Shown: positions 53,053-61,785, numbered from the stretch's first letter. The stretch is DNA of 64,000 nucleotides from an uncultured Bacteroidia bacterium (GCA_902789445.1 CADAOB010000004.1:1-64000); one strand, 5' to 3'. Notes: generated by a model from the letters alone, not told the origin. Translations and numbers: made by a program.

Positions 53053-53854
53053 TTTCGTTATCTTTTTTCAATTGCTTCTGTGCTTTGTTGTAGAGTCCTT
53101 CCAGTTCCTTGAGATACTTGGACTCGGGGAATTCGCTCACGATGTTGAAGTAGTCGTCCACGAAGACCAGGTAGCGTTCGCGCTGCTTGGACGGGACGCT
53201 GTTGAGCGCATACTTGTAGGCGGCCATCGCCGTGTAGTAGAGGATATCCTCCCGGTAGCGGTTGTCCGCATTGTCCTTGAGGACGTTCTTCAGGGCATAA
53301 TGGGCGGCCAGGTAATCTTCCATGTGATAGTAGAGCCAGGCCGACTTGTAGGCCTTCAGTTCCAGGCGGTTGTTCAGTTCATCCATCATTTCGGCCACGC
53401 GGTCGTGGTACTTCGAATCCGGATTTTCGATCTGGAAGACGCTCATGGCGGAGAGCGCCTTGTAGGTTGGCATCTGGTCGAGCTCGTAGCGGTAGGTGCC
53501 GTGATAGAGACAGTCCAGGTGGAGGAACTTGGCCTCTTCGGTGAACGGACTCACCGGAAAGGTGTTGATGAACTCCTGGAAGTTGCTTTCGGCGGTGATG
53601 TAGTCGCCGTAGCGGTAATTGCTCAGCCCCCAGTAGAACTGCACCGTATCTTCCTGCGCCGTTCCCCGGGTGGCCATCGTCAGCGACTCAAAGGTCTCGG
53701 CGGCCTTCGTATACTTCTTGGCTTCGAACAGGTCGAAGGCCATCTTGTATTTGGCCTGGACGTCACTGCCGTAGAAGATGGCGTCATACTGCGACTTGCA
53801 CGCCGGAAGCAGGGCGAGGGCAACGATGGAGACAAGGAGGATTCTGGAGCGCAT
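53045..53854 (-). CDS. bamD: Outer-membrane assembly lipoprotein BamD
   Basis: The essential TPR lipoprotein partner of BamA. The start at 53854 gives a lipoprotein signal (MRSRILLVSIVALALLPAC); the frame extends upstream only through trxB. TPR-type repeats run from about residue 30 (YKMAFDLFEAKKYTKAAETF) through SNYRYGDYITAESNFQEFI to KELEGLYNKAQKQL. The length of 269 fits BamD. It is located between trxB (7 bases upstream) and rpoZ. Confidence 0.92.
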   Translation of the reverse strand: MRSRILLVSIVALALLPACKSQYDAIFYGSDVQAKYKMAFDLFEAKKYTKAAETFESLTMATRGTAQEDTVQFYWGLSNYRYGDYITAESNFQEFINTFPVSPFTEEAKFLHLDCLYHGTYRYELDQMPTYKALSAMSVFQIENPDSKYHDRVAEMMDELNNRLELKAYKSAWLYYHMEDYLAAHYALKNVLKDNADNRYREDILYYTAMAAYKYALNSVPSKQRERYLVFVDDYFNIVSEFPESKYLKELEGLYNKAQKQLKKDNENG

Positions 53855-53861
53855 AGGACTT

Positions 53862-54794
<933 letters not shown>

Positions 54795-54817
54795 GGGATG
54801 ATATGATTTGCAACCTG

Positions 54818-54825
54818 CAAAGTTA
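54818..54825 (-). promoter_or_regulatory. trxB -7 promoter element
   Basis: TAACTTTG on the minus strand, perfect TAnnTTTG, about 24 bases ahead of trxB. The -33 position falls inside the upstream gene and is not convincing. Confidence 0.35.
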
Positions 54826-54826
54826 A

Positions 54827-55765
54827 TTATTTTTTCCTTATGTCAGCCAGATAAAATTCGAGGCGCTGTTCCCAGACCAGGACGATCGACATCGCCCAGC
54901 GGGCCAGCAGCAGGATCCACCAGACCGCGCCGCAGGCGGTCAGCAGCAGCAGATCCTCCAGATTGCTGTGGGAGATGCAGATGTGGGTGTCGAGCAACAG
55001 CACGTCGCGGCGGCTTACGCCGCCCCGGTCCATCTCGTCGAGCATGGCGGCAGCGCCGTATCCCAGGCCGATGATATTGGCCACGATCCAGAGGAACACG
55101 ACATTGGCGGGCAGCCCGAACACCCGCATCAGCGGCCGGAACACCCGGGCGATCCTTTCCATGATGCCGAACTCGCGCAGGGTACGCTGCAGGATGTTGA
55201 GCGTGTAGATGATGACCGTCATCATCAGCACGAGTTTCAGCGCCGAGAGGAACCACTCCCAGAGCGTGGGCCACCAGGGCGCCAGGGGACCGCGTTCGAC
55301 CGTTTCCATCGCCAGATCGGGTTCTCCGGGCAGGATCAGGTTGAGCACGATGCCCAGGATGAAGGCACTCAGGGTCCGGACGATCACCATCCGCACCCCG
55401 TTGGCGCCGGTCTTCTTGAGGACGGCCGTCTCAAGGACCATCGAGTGCGAGCACATGACCATCGTGCAGAGGATGGTCAGCGCGCGCCAGTCCAGTTCCA
55501 GGGTCGTCATCACGGCGATGCAGGAATACACGTTCACGAAATAGCCCGACACATAGGCCAGGGCCGTGGCACCGGGCAGTCCGAAGACCTTGAACACGGG
55601 ACTGACAGCATTGGAAATCCAGGGCAGGATCTGGAAATACTTGAGCAGCATCATCGCAAACGACACGGCGACTGTGATCTTGATGATCCAGATACAGGTC
55701 TTGGTCGTGGACGGGAGGACTTCCTTGACACAGCGGATCAGGCGGTCCTTGGTTTCGGGCTTCAT
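54827..55765 (-). CDS. Nucleoside-recognition (Gate) domain membrane protein
   Basis: A polytopic membrane protein of about 312 residues with seven or so hydrophobic segments and a duplicated Gate-type half: VSPVFKVFGLPGATALAYVSGYF (given by its ends VSPVFKVFG and AYVSGYF, about 55-80) and VFRPLMRVFGLPANVVFLWI (about 225-244). Members include spore maturation SpmA/B and putative nucleoside carriers; the substrate is unknown. The start at 55765 is preferred over an ATG at 55804 because a strong promoter places the transcription start between the two. First gene of the gate-trxB-bamD-rpoZ-recN-nagB string. Confidence 0.8.
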   Translation of the reverse strand: MKPETKDRLIRCVKEVLPSTTKTCIWIIKITVAVSFAMMLLKYFQILPWISNAVSPVFKVFGLPGATALAYVSGYFVNVYSCIAVMTTLELDWRALTILCTMVMCSHSMVLETAVLKKTGANGVRMVIVRTLSAFILGIVLNLILPGEPDLAMETVERGPLAPWWPTLWEWFLSALKLVLMMTVIIYTLNILQRTLREFGIMERIARVFRPLMRVFGLPANVVFLWIVANIIGLGYGAAAMLDEMDRGGVSRRDVLLLDTHICISHSNLEDLLLLTACGAVWWILLLARWAMSIVLVWEQRLEFYLADIRKK

Positions 55766-55791
55766 AAACAGACGGATTGATTGCAATCGCG

Positions 55792-55822
55792 CAAATGTAT
55801 CCATAATCCCGGGATTGTCAAA
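55792..55822 (-). promoter_or_regulatory. Promoter of the Gate-domain gene
   Basis: Minus strand: TTTG (complement of 55819-55822), 19-base spacer, perfect TACATTTG (complement of 55792-55799). It places the transcript start near 55787, downstream of the first ATG at 55804, and so decides the start codon at 55765. Confidence 0.75.
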
Positions 55823-55843
55823 ATACCGTCCCGACTTTTTTCA

Positions 55844-55851
55844 TATCTTTG
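55844..55851 (+). promoter_or_regulatory. -7 promoter element of the GDPD lipoprotein gene
   Basis: Perfect TATCTTTG box 17 bases before the ATG at 55869. The -33 is weak (TTG at 55815-55817 with a 26-base spacer). Confidence 0.4.
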
Positions 55852-55868
55852 CGGAAACCGACAAAATT

Positions 55869-56645
55869 ATGAAGAGAATATGCTTGTTCCTGCTGCTCGG
55901 CTGCGCACTGGCAGCCTGCAGCGAAAAGCCTGCGGCTCCGCAGGTCATCGCACACCGCGGCTACTGGAAAGCCGAAGGTGCCGCCCAGAACTCCATCGCC
56001 GCCCTCCAGGCCGCCGGCCGCATCGGCGCCTACGGCTCCGAATTTGACGTGAACCTGACTTCCGACGGCGTGCTGGTGGTCAACCACGATTTCACCTACC
56101 ACGGCTACAAGATCTACGACACCCCGTTCGAGGTCCTGCGGGGCGACACGCTGCGCCTGGCCAACGGGGAACTCATCCCTACCCTGGACGAATACCTGGA
56201 AGCCTCGCTCCAGTACCCGCAGATGAAACTCATCTTCGAGCTCAAGAGCGAGGGTGATCCCGAATACGAGGCCCGCGCCGTCCCCGGCAGCGTGGAGGCC
56301 ATCAAGAAATATGGCGTCACCGACCGCGTGGAATTCATTTCCTTCAGCCTGAGCGCCTGCGTGGAATTCGCCAAGCTGATGCCGGGCGTCCGTGTCGAAT
56401 ATCTCGGCGGCGAGCTCGCCCCTGCCGAAATCAAGAAGCTGGGCCTCAGCGGCATCGACTACTATTATGAGGTCTTCGACAAGCATCCGGAGTGGATCGG
56501 GGAAGCCCACGACCTGGGCATGGTCGTCAACGTCTGGACCGTCAACGAGGAAGCCGACATCACGCGGATGCTCGACCTGGGCGTCGACCAGGTCACCACC
56601 AACGAACCGGAGCTCGCCCAGCGCCTGATCGCAGCCCGCCGCTGA
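55869..56645 (+). CDS. Glycerophosphodiester phosphodiesterase lipoprotein
   Basis: Hydrolyses glycerophosphodiesters to glycerol 3-phosphate and an alcohol. The start at 55869 opens a lipoprotein signal (MKRICLFLLLGCALAAC, lipobox LAAC). The TIM-barrel GDPD core shows IAHRGYW with the catalytic His-Arg (about 27-33), SEFDVNLTSDGVLVVNHD (about 57-74) with the Glu-Asp metal ligands and the second His, and LIFELKSEG. The C-terminal VNVWTVNEEADI is the usual closing strand. The length of 258 fits. Being exported, it probably salvages phospholipid head-group diesters in the envelope. Confidence 0.9.
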   Translation: MKRICLFLLLGCALAACSEKPAAPQVIAHRGYWKAEGAAQNSIAALQAAGRIGAYGSEFDVNLTSDGVLVVNHDFTYHGYKIYDTPFEVLRGDTLRLANGELIPTLDEYLEASLQYPQMKLIFELKSEGDPEYEARAVPGSVEAIKKYGVTDRVEFISFSLSACVEFAKLMPGVRVEYLGGELAPAEIKKLGLSGIDYYYEVFDKHPEWIGEAHDLGMVVNVWTVNEEADITRMLDLGVDQVTTNEPELAQRLIAARR

Positions 56646-56662
56646 TCTTGCGTGCGGAGCGA

Positions 56663-57739
56663 CTAAAGGGAACCATACTGCTCGTCGCTCACAGGCTCCA
56701 GCCACTCGTTGGAAGCGCCTTCTTGCACATCCTTGTGACAGGTCAAATGCTGCATCCAGCTGTCAGCGGCTGCGCCGTGCCAGTGCTTGACACCTTCGGG
56801 AATCGCAATGATGGTCCCCGGGACAAGTTGCACGGCAGGTTTCCCCCATTCCTGGTACCAGCCGCGGCCGGCTACGCAGATAAGGACCTGGACCTGTTTG
56901 TGATGGATGTGCCAGTTGTTGCGGCAGCCGGGTTCGAAGGTGACATTGGCTATGCCGCCTTCCATTTGGGCCAGGTAGCTGTTGCCGGTAAAGAACTGTG
57001 CATAAGCCGTGTTGGGCTGTCCTTTGGGCCATACGGAAAAGTCCACTGTCTGTACGGGCTTGTGCGCATCTCCCAAAACGGTTTTGAGTGCCCCACGGAG
57101 CCTTTCGGCTTCTGCCAGTCCGACTGTTTCCTCCAGCAGTGCAGGCAAGGCACGCAGTTCCGCATCCGTAACGCCCATGTTGCGGGCACCGGAGACGTGG
57201 GCGATCAGCTGCGGCTCGCAGCCCGGCAGGGCGGAGATTGCGCTGACCGTCACAATCTCGCGGTCGGCGAAGTTGAGGTTGTTGCGGGCGAAGATATCCC
57301 CGAACAGATGGGCCTTGAGGTAATAGTCGGTAGCGGGAACGAAACTGTAGTCAAAGGGCTTTCCGGAAAGCTGCGTCTGTACGGCCGTCCCTTGTTTCAG
57401 CGCGTCGTAATCTGCTGCAAGCGGGTCCGCCTCCCTGCCGGGGTCATCCTTGATTCCGGCAGCCTCACGCCGGGTCAAAACCTTCTGCAAGGTTCCCAGC
57501 GCATTCAGTGAACGGGGAAAACCGGTATAGGCATACAGCTGCGAAAGCGCTTCCTTGGCTTCGCTGACAGTCAAGCCATTATCCAGCGCTTCGGCCGCTG
57601 CCTTCTCCAGGCCGGCCTGGTCGCCCTTGGCCTCCAAAGCTGCAATGACGGCAAGTCCCTGCCGACGGGGTGAAAGTGCAATATCCATAGTTTGTGCGGT
57701 TTTTTCGCTTTGCGGATTCCGGACCAGCGGATTGAACAT
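56663..57739 (-). CDS. Carboxymuconolactone decarboxylase (CMD)-cupin fusion protein
   Basis: A 358-residue protein with two AhpD/CMD-like helical domains (about 20-95 and 140-225) and a C-terminal cupin (about 245-345). Recognisable segments are ALSQLYAYTGFPRSLNALG, FADREIVTVSAISALPGCEP with the Cys followed by QLIAHVSGARNMG, and cupin metal ligands in NNWHIHHKQVQVLI and HWHGAA. CMD proteins are decarboxylases or thiol-dependent peroxidases; the actual substrate of this fusion is unknown. The 5' end is uncertain: the frame is open upstream of ATG 57739, a later ATG at MDIALSPRRQ is closer to the usual start, and a signal peptide occurs upstream in another frame. Confidence 0.85.
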   Translation of the reverse strand: MFNPLVRNPQSEKTAQTMDIALSPRRQGLAVIAALEAKGDQAGLEKAAAEALDNGLTVSEAKEALSQLYAYTGFPRSLNALGTLQKVLTRREAAGIKDDPGREADPLAADYDALKQGTAVQTQLSGKPFDYSFVPATDYYLKAHLFGDIFARNNLNFADREIVTVSAISALPGCEPQLIAHVSGARNMGVTDAELRALPALLEETVGLAEAERLRGALKTVLGDAHKPVQTVDFSVWPKGQPNTAYAQFFTGNSYLAQMEGGIANVTFEPGCRNNWHIHHKQVQVLICVAGRGWYQEWGKPAVQLVPGTIIAIPEGVKHWHGAAADSWMQHLTCHKDVQEGASNEWLEPVSDEQYGSL

Positions 57740-57882
57740 CCGTATCTGGCGGCCGCCGAGTTTGTATTTCTCCCGCAGGGCAGCCGCTTCTGCTCCATCG
57801 CGGCTTCCTCCATGAACTTCAGATGCGCTTCAACGTTCCAGGCGATACTCATTAGACTTATGATGATGAGAAGCCTTTTCAT
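57740..57882 (-). pseudogene. Out-of-frame signal-peptide segment upstream of the CMD-cupin gene
   Basis: ATG at 57882 opens MKRLLIIISLMSIAWNVEA, a good signal peptide, but its frame is not that of the CMD-cupin body; the body frame itself runs back through EAAALREKYKLGGRQIRM without an ATG to a stop near 57835. One reading is a small indel separating the export signal from its gene; another is the remnant of a separate exported protein. The rest of the 390-base gap up to 58129 holds the promoter of the next gene. Confidence 0.45.
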
Positions 57883-58052
57883 CCTATTCGGTTGTATGTT
57901 CCCGGACGCCGCGGGTTTCGATGTCGGACATCCTTCATGCAAAGTTCGAAAAATTTTTCCAAAATGGGGTCTTTCCTTATCCGATTGTTTTGATTTCTGC
58001 GGCAAAGGTAGAAGGATTCCCGCAGCCGACCGTTATCAATATTTCCGGAGAT

Positions 58053-58083
58053 TTTGACGATTATTCAGAATGTGCTACATTTG
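58053..58083 (+). promoter_or_regulatory. Promoter of the DUF5131 gene
   Basis: TTTG at 58053-58056, a 19-base spacer and perfect TACATTTG at 58076-58083. The leader is about 42 bases. Confidence 0.75.
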
Positions 58084-58129
58084 TAGGTTATCAGCTTGGA
58101 AGTAAAGAAATCAGCCAAGAAGCTTTAGC

Positions 58130-59059
58130 ATGATCGACCTCAAGTCCTGGAACCCGTGGCACGGATGCAGAAAGTACAGCGAAGGCTGTGCCAACTGCTA
58201 TATGTTCGTGCTGGACAAAGCCCACAAGGTTCCGGGACAGTCCACGGAGATATTCCGCACCAAGAATTTCGCCAAGCCGATGGAACGGGACCGGAAAGGA
58301 AATTTCAAGGTCCCGCCGGGTTACTGGGTACGGGTGAACATGACCTCCGACACGTTTCTGGAGGAGGCCGACCCCTGGCGCGATGCGATGTGGCGCATCA
58401 TCCGCTACCGCTCGGACGTGAAGTTCTATATCCTCACCAAACGGGCGCTCCGGATGGCGGACCATCTCCCCGCCGACTGGGGTGAAGGCTATGAAAACGT
58501 GCAACTTAATGTCACCTGTGAGAACCAGCGCGCCTTCGACGAGCGCTGGCCCATACTCCGGGACATTCCCGCCAGGCACAAGGGCATGAACCTTTCTCCG
58601 CTTATCGGTCCCATTGACATTGAACCGGCCCTTGCCTCAGGGCAGATCGAACATATCGACCTGGGCGGCGAAGCCTATGGCGGCCAGAGGCCCTGCCGCT
58701 ACGAATGGGTCAGGCAGATCAGTGATGCCTGTGCCCGGCACCGGGTGAACTTCGCCTTTGATTCGACCGGAGAGGTTTTCATCAAAGACGGACGCAGCTA
58801 TCGGATCCCCGACCAGAAGACGCAGCTCCACCAGGCGTTCCGCTCCGGATTGAGTCATTATTTCGGCCCTGTCCGGTTCAAGCTGTACGCCCCTGAATAC
58901 GGAACACTGCTTTCTGAGGATGAACTGTATCATCCCAGGTACAACCGTCACCGTTGCGCGGAATGCACCATGGCCTTCGCCTGCGCCGGCTGTGGACGAT
59001 GCGGACGCTGCAAAGAAGTCGAGCTGGTGGACCTGCATGAAATCTGGACCCCGGAATGA
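58130..59059 (+). CDS. DUF5131 (phage Gp37/Gp68-like) family protein with extra C-terminal Cys cluster
   Basis: A 309-residue protein of the DUF5131 family, found in phages and bacteria with no settled function. Family landmarks are SWNPWHGCRKYSEGCANCY at the N terminus (Cys13, Cys20, Cys23), KFYILTKRALRM (about 98-109), and the HIDLGGEAYGG / WVRQISDACARHRVNFAF part (about 175-210). After residue 270 it adds a dense cluster C-x2-C-x5-C-x2-C-x2-C-x2-C (Cys276 to Cys294). Both cysteine groups could bind iron-sulfur clusters or zinc; this is inference. Single-gene transcript with its own good promoter. Confidence 0.82.
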   Translation: MIDLKSWNPWHGCRKYSEGCANCYMFVLDKAHKVPGQSTEIFRTKNFAKPMERDRKGNFKVPPGYWVRVNMTSDTFLEEADPWRDAMWRIIRYRSDVKFYILTKRALRMADHLPADWGEGYENVQLNVTCENQRAFDERWPILRDIPARHKGMNLSPLIGPIDIEPALASGQIEHIDLGGEAYGGQRPCRYEWVRQISDACARHRVNFAFDSTGEVFIKDGRSYRIPDQKTQLHQAFRSGLSHYFGPVRFKLYAPEYGTLLSEDELYHPRYNRHRCAECTMAFACAGCGRCGRCKEVELVDLHEIWTPE

Positions 59060-59120
59060 GGGATGCCCCGCTGAAACAACCCACGCACAAGTTCAACCGA
59101 AATCAACCTGAAAACAAAAT

Positions 59121-59738
59121 ATGAAAGTACTGCTTATCAACGGAAGTCCACGCCAGAAAGGCAATACCGCAATCGCACTTGCCGAAATTGCAAAAACGCT
59201 TGCGGAGGATGGTATCGACAGTGAAACCGTATGGATCGGCAACAAGCCGATAAGAGGCTGTACGGCTTGTAACCAGTGCGGCAACAAACCGGGTGCCTGC
59301 GTATTCAATGACGATTGCTGCAACGGGATAAGTGCAAAATACGCATCTGCCGATGCCCTGATCATAGGCACTCCTGTCTATTACGGGCAGCCCAATGGCG
59401 CACTCTTATCCATCATTCAGCGTTCCTTCTATTCCAACGGCGCCAACATTGCCGGAAAGCCGGCAGCTGCTGTTGCCGTATGCCGAAGAGGGGGTGCCTC
59501 GGCAGCCTTTGAGACGCTCAACCTCCCGTTCCAGATGATGAATATGCCCGTGATCGGCTCACAATATTGGAACATTGTCTATAGACGAGAACCCGGCCAG
59601 GCGGCGCTTGACCAGGAAGGCCTTCAAACCATGCGGGCATTAGCCCACAATATGGCCTGGCTGCTGAAAGCAACCGGCGGGAAGCCTGCGCCCGGCCGCG
59701 GCGACGAGCCATGGGCCCCCATGCACTTCATCCGGTAG
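59121..59738 (+). CDS. Flavodoxin-like NAD(P)H-dependent FMN reductase / iron-sulfur flavoprotein
   Basis: A 205-residue flavodoxin-fold protein. The FMN phosphate loop is INGSPRQKGNTAIAL (about 6-20). GCTACNQCGNKPGAC (about 46-60) gives several cysteines at the position of the cluster-binding motif in iron-sulfur flavoproteins, though spacing is not the compact type. GTPVYYGQPNGAL (about 83-95) is the second FMN contact. It probably transfers electrons or reduces quinones or nitro compounds. It lies 61 bases after the DUF5131 gene. Confidence 0.85.
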   Translation: MKVLLINGSPRQKGNTAIALAEIAKTLAEDGIDSETVWIGNKPIRGCTACNQCGNKPGACVFNDDCCNGISAKYASADALIIGTPVYYGQPNGALLSIIQRSFYSNGANIAGKPAAAVAVCRRGGASAAFETLNLPFQMMNMPVIGSQYWNIVYRREPGQAALDQEGLQTMRALAHNMAWLLKATGGKPAPGRGDEPWAPMHFIR

Positions 59739-60090
59739 TCATACAAGGAGCAGGACCATCAGATTCCCTGTCTCCCGCTATCCGGGAGGAAATTCGTTCA
59801 CGGAAGAAAAGCCATTGATTATCTGAAATAGATTATCCGATTTGGATTATCCAAATTTGGATGTTTATGCCCGTCAACCAAGGATTGATGTTTACTTTTG
59901 CCAATAAGGTCAACGATTGGAATTATTTCGTCCGTCCCGTGCTGGCGTTCTAATGGCAGTGAGATGAATAAGCGGAAGTGCTTACAGGATCTGTCTTCAT
60001 GGCCTAGGATATAATCTGACTCTTTTATGTCAGGGCCGATACAAATAGGCTGACTACCTACCTGGTCCTTTGCGCCGCTCTGCCTACCGC

Positions 60091-60122
60091 GACACAGATG
60101 GATGTGCCGTTTCATCTGTGTC
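60091..60122. repeat. Palindromic hairpin with GACACAGA arm (copy 1)
   Basis: GACACAGATG (60091-60100) and its exact complement CATCTGTGTC (60113-60122) around a 12-base loop. The arm shares GACACAGA with a second hairpin 71 bases downstream. Confidence 0.65.
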
Positions 60123-60161
60123 ACAAAGGGTTTTATTGCTTAAACGGCGGTCTTCGCGCCG

Positions 60162-60195
60162 CGACACAGACGAAAGAGACGACTGGTCTGTGTCG
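60162..60195. repeat. Palindromic hairpin with GACACAGA arm (copy 2)
   Basis: CGACACAGAC (60162-60171) and GTCTGTGTCG (60186-60195), perfect over ten bases, loop 14. Second member of the pair beginning at 60091. Confidence 0.65.
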
Positions 60196-60275
60196 TGGCA
60201 GAGAAAGAATTTGCTGAAATCTTTCTGTTCCGGATGGGACAGAAAGAGCGAAAGAATAAAGAGGTACAGAAAAAA

Positions 60276-60302
60276 GAAACCCGCTCAGACTGAGCGGGTT
60301 TC
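60276..60302. terminator. Strong 12-bp hairpin
   Basis: GAAACCCGCTCA/TGAGCGGGTTTC, perfect, loop GAC, preceded by six A residues. On the minus strand those A residues become a T tract, so it has terminator form for minus-strand transcription; on the plus strand no T run follows directly. Confidence 0.6.
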
Positions 60303-60425
60303 AGTGGTGCTGGGAAGTCCTTTTTTAGGGTTTAACAGAGTTTAATGGAGTACTGTAATTGTTTGATACAGAGCGCAAATAGTCAATTAGAGTTATCTTC
60401 GGTATATTAAAATATCAAGGCAATT

Positions 60426-60824
60426 ATGCGTAAAATTGATGTTTTGCACGGCTTCATCGCCACAGACCTGGGCGAAACCGAAAGCGACGAAGACCTTCAC
60501 ATCACCATCAGCGGCCATCAGGAGAACGGCGGGCCGATGTACCAGAACATTACGGTCATCTACTTCGACACCAAGGAGAAGGCCGATAGGTTCCGCTACT
60601 CTCCAGAAGGAATCGGCTTCGATGACCCGTTTGGCGATGGTCAGGACTCCTTTGACCTCACAGCCCTTGCCGGAGACCCGCACCTTCCTGGATTGATTGC
60701 CACCATCCTGAAGAACTACTTCGGATTCCAGGATAACTCAAAGCTCTACGCCCACACCTACTGCGAAGTCGATTACTTCCGGAAGGATCCTGCCGATGCC
60801 CGGCCACAGCAGGTGAAATCCTGA
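60426..60824 (+). CDS. Hypothetical protein
   Basis: A 132-residue soluble acidic protein with no signal peptide and no recognised domain. It has an alternating beta-rich N-terminal half (DLHITISGHQ, ITVIYFDTKEKADRF) and a C-terminal part with HLPGLIATILKNYFGFQDN. Coding character (codon use like neighbouring genes, clean start, terminator after it) supports a real gene. A -7-like TATCTTCG lies 25 bases upstream. The compact acidic shape with no partners is like many immunity or accessory proteins, but this is not evidence of function. Confidence 0.55.
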   Translation: MRKIDVLHGFIATDLGETESDEDLHITISGHQENGGPMYQNITVIYFDTKEKADRFRYSPEGIGFDDPFGDGQDSFDLTALAGDPHLPGLIATILKNYFGFQDNSKLYAHTYCEVDYFRKDPADARPQQVKS

Positions 60825-60830
60825 CAGGCA

Positions 60831-60877
60831 AAAAGAGAAAGCATCGACTTCCGGTTAGGAGGCCGATGCTCTTTCTT
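60831..60877. terminator. Terminator between convergent hypothetical genes
   Basis: AAAGCATCG (about 60838-60846) pairs with CGATGCTCTTT (about 60863-60873) with a one-base bulge; A-rich on the left and T-rich on the right, so it can serve both flanking genes. Confidence 0.5.
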
Positions 60878-60891
60878 ATGATAAATGCCGA

Positions 60892-61215
60892 TTAGTCGCC
60901 GTGAACGTAATCACTGAATTCAAAGAACTCAGAGCATAATTCCTCACAATCGACGCCCCATTTCTTTGCAGTCTTCTCAGCGAATTCGTCCATTTCTTCA
61001 TCGGAGGGGTTATCATTGTATATCATGGCAGCGCATAATTCTAAGATGCCCTTAGCCATAGATTCTGAGATAGATGGCTTAACAAAACGCTGATAGCGGA
61101 CTACTTTTTCTGCATATTGGTCAAATACGACCTTTCTTTTCATCTGGTCGAGTTTATCACTCATGTCGACGGAAAACATTACTCCGCCATTATCGAGTTT
61201 TGTGTATCCTGACAT
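60892..61215 (-). CDS. Hypothetical protein
   Basis: A 107-residue acidic, helix-rich protein (SESMAKGILELCAAMIYND; DEEMDEFAEKTAKKWGVD) with no signal peptide and no recognised family. It begins two bases after the end of the next minus-strand gene, so the two form an operon. A+T content is higher than in the core region, suggesting acquired DNA. Confidence 0.55.
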   Translation of the reverse strand: MSGYTKLDNGGVMFSVDMSDKLDQMKRKVVFDQYAEKVVRYQRFVKPSISESMAKGILELCAAMIYNDNPSDEEMDEFAEKTAKKWGVDCEELCSEFFEFSDYVHGD

Positions 61216-61217
61216 AA

Positions 61218-61733
61218 TTAAAGATTGTTTATGTGCTCCGAAAATGCTTTCTTAATATTAGCTGTGTCGTAATAATTCACAACAACATGTCCTTCGTCAT
61301 AGTCACCTATATCTATGGTCTGAACTGTAATAAACCCATTAGATAAGACCCACTCATACATGTCATATGCCTTTTTCTTATTAGTGGCATTTGTCTGTTG
61401 ATGATAGTGATGTGTGGGCTTCCCGTATTTTGCCACCATCAATTCAACAATTATCCTCGCATGGTTAATTGAGCCATAGCCCTTACTGGGAGTGCTAATT
61501 TCGATATTATGGATAACATCAGAATTGGTGGCTCCTTTGCCATATGGGTTAATAAAATAGTGACATCCTTCAATTCCTGCATAATTATCGAGTTTGTCGC
61601 CGATTTTCTCCTTGAAACTATCACGGCTTTCGCTAAAGGAAACCCCATACAGTTTCATATTTGTCGGTTTTTGTTGAGCAAAAGAAACGATACTAATCAG
61701 AATCAAGGCAAATAATAAGGAATACTTTTTCAT
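61218..61733 (-). CDS. Secreted hypothetical protein
   Basis: A 171-residue protein with a signal peptide (MKKYSLLFALILISIVSFAQ). The start at ATG 61733 is set by the signal peptide and by the promoter just upstream. The mature chain starts KPTNMKLYGVSFSESRDSFK, the pattern of a small beta-rich exported domain, and ends KKAFSEHINNL. No catalytic motif is recognised. First gene of a two-gene unit with the 107-residue protein. Confidence 0.62.
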   Translation of the reverse strand: MKKYSLLFALILISIVSFAQQKPTNMKLYGVSFSESRDSFKEKIGDKLDNYAGIEGCHYFINPYGKGATNSDVIHNIEISTPSKGYGSINHARIIVELMVAKYGKPTHHYHQQTNATNKKKAYDMYEWVLSNGFITVQTIDIGDYDEGHVVVNYYDTANIKKAFSEHINNL

Positions 61734-61753
61734 CGTGGTTATTGTTTTGCTTA

Positions 61754-61785
61754 CAAAAATAGTGATTTTCCCACTTATCAACAAA
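61754..61785 (-). promoter_or_regulatory. Promoter of the two-gene hypothetical unit
   Basis: Minus strand: TTTG (complement of 61782-61785), 20-base spacer, perfect TATTTTTG (complement of 61754-61761). Leader about 25 bases. Confidence 0.68.

Larger units (their letters stand above)
59739..60425. other. 687-base region without a confident gene, hairpin-rich
   Basis: No frame here looks like a real gene. At 59840-59856 there is a palindrome ATTTGGAT-T-ATCCAAAT with a nearby second GATTATCC. A short open frame from 59861 ends MFTFANKVNDWNYFVRPVLAF just before a stop; its Phe-ending beta-strand look could be a relic of an outer-membrane protein, but the evidence is thin. Three hairpins follow (60091-60122, 60162-60195, 60276-60302), then T-rich DNA and a -7-like TATCTTCG at 60394-60401 ahead of the next gene. 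Confidence 0.5.

Noticed and set aside
57921-58133. A 70-codon plus-strand frame ending in an ATGA overlap with the DUF5131 gene
   Set aside because: The consensus promoter of the DUF5131 gene lies inside it, and the protein shows no recognisable pattern; the overlap is probably chance.
59819-60345. Open frames of about 90-100 codons on both strands
   Set aside because: Basic, Arg/Ser-rich translations that run through perfect palindromes; no start signals and no family resemblance.
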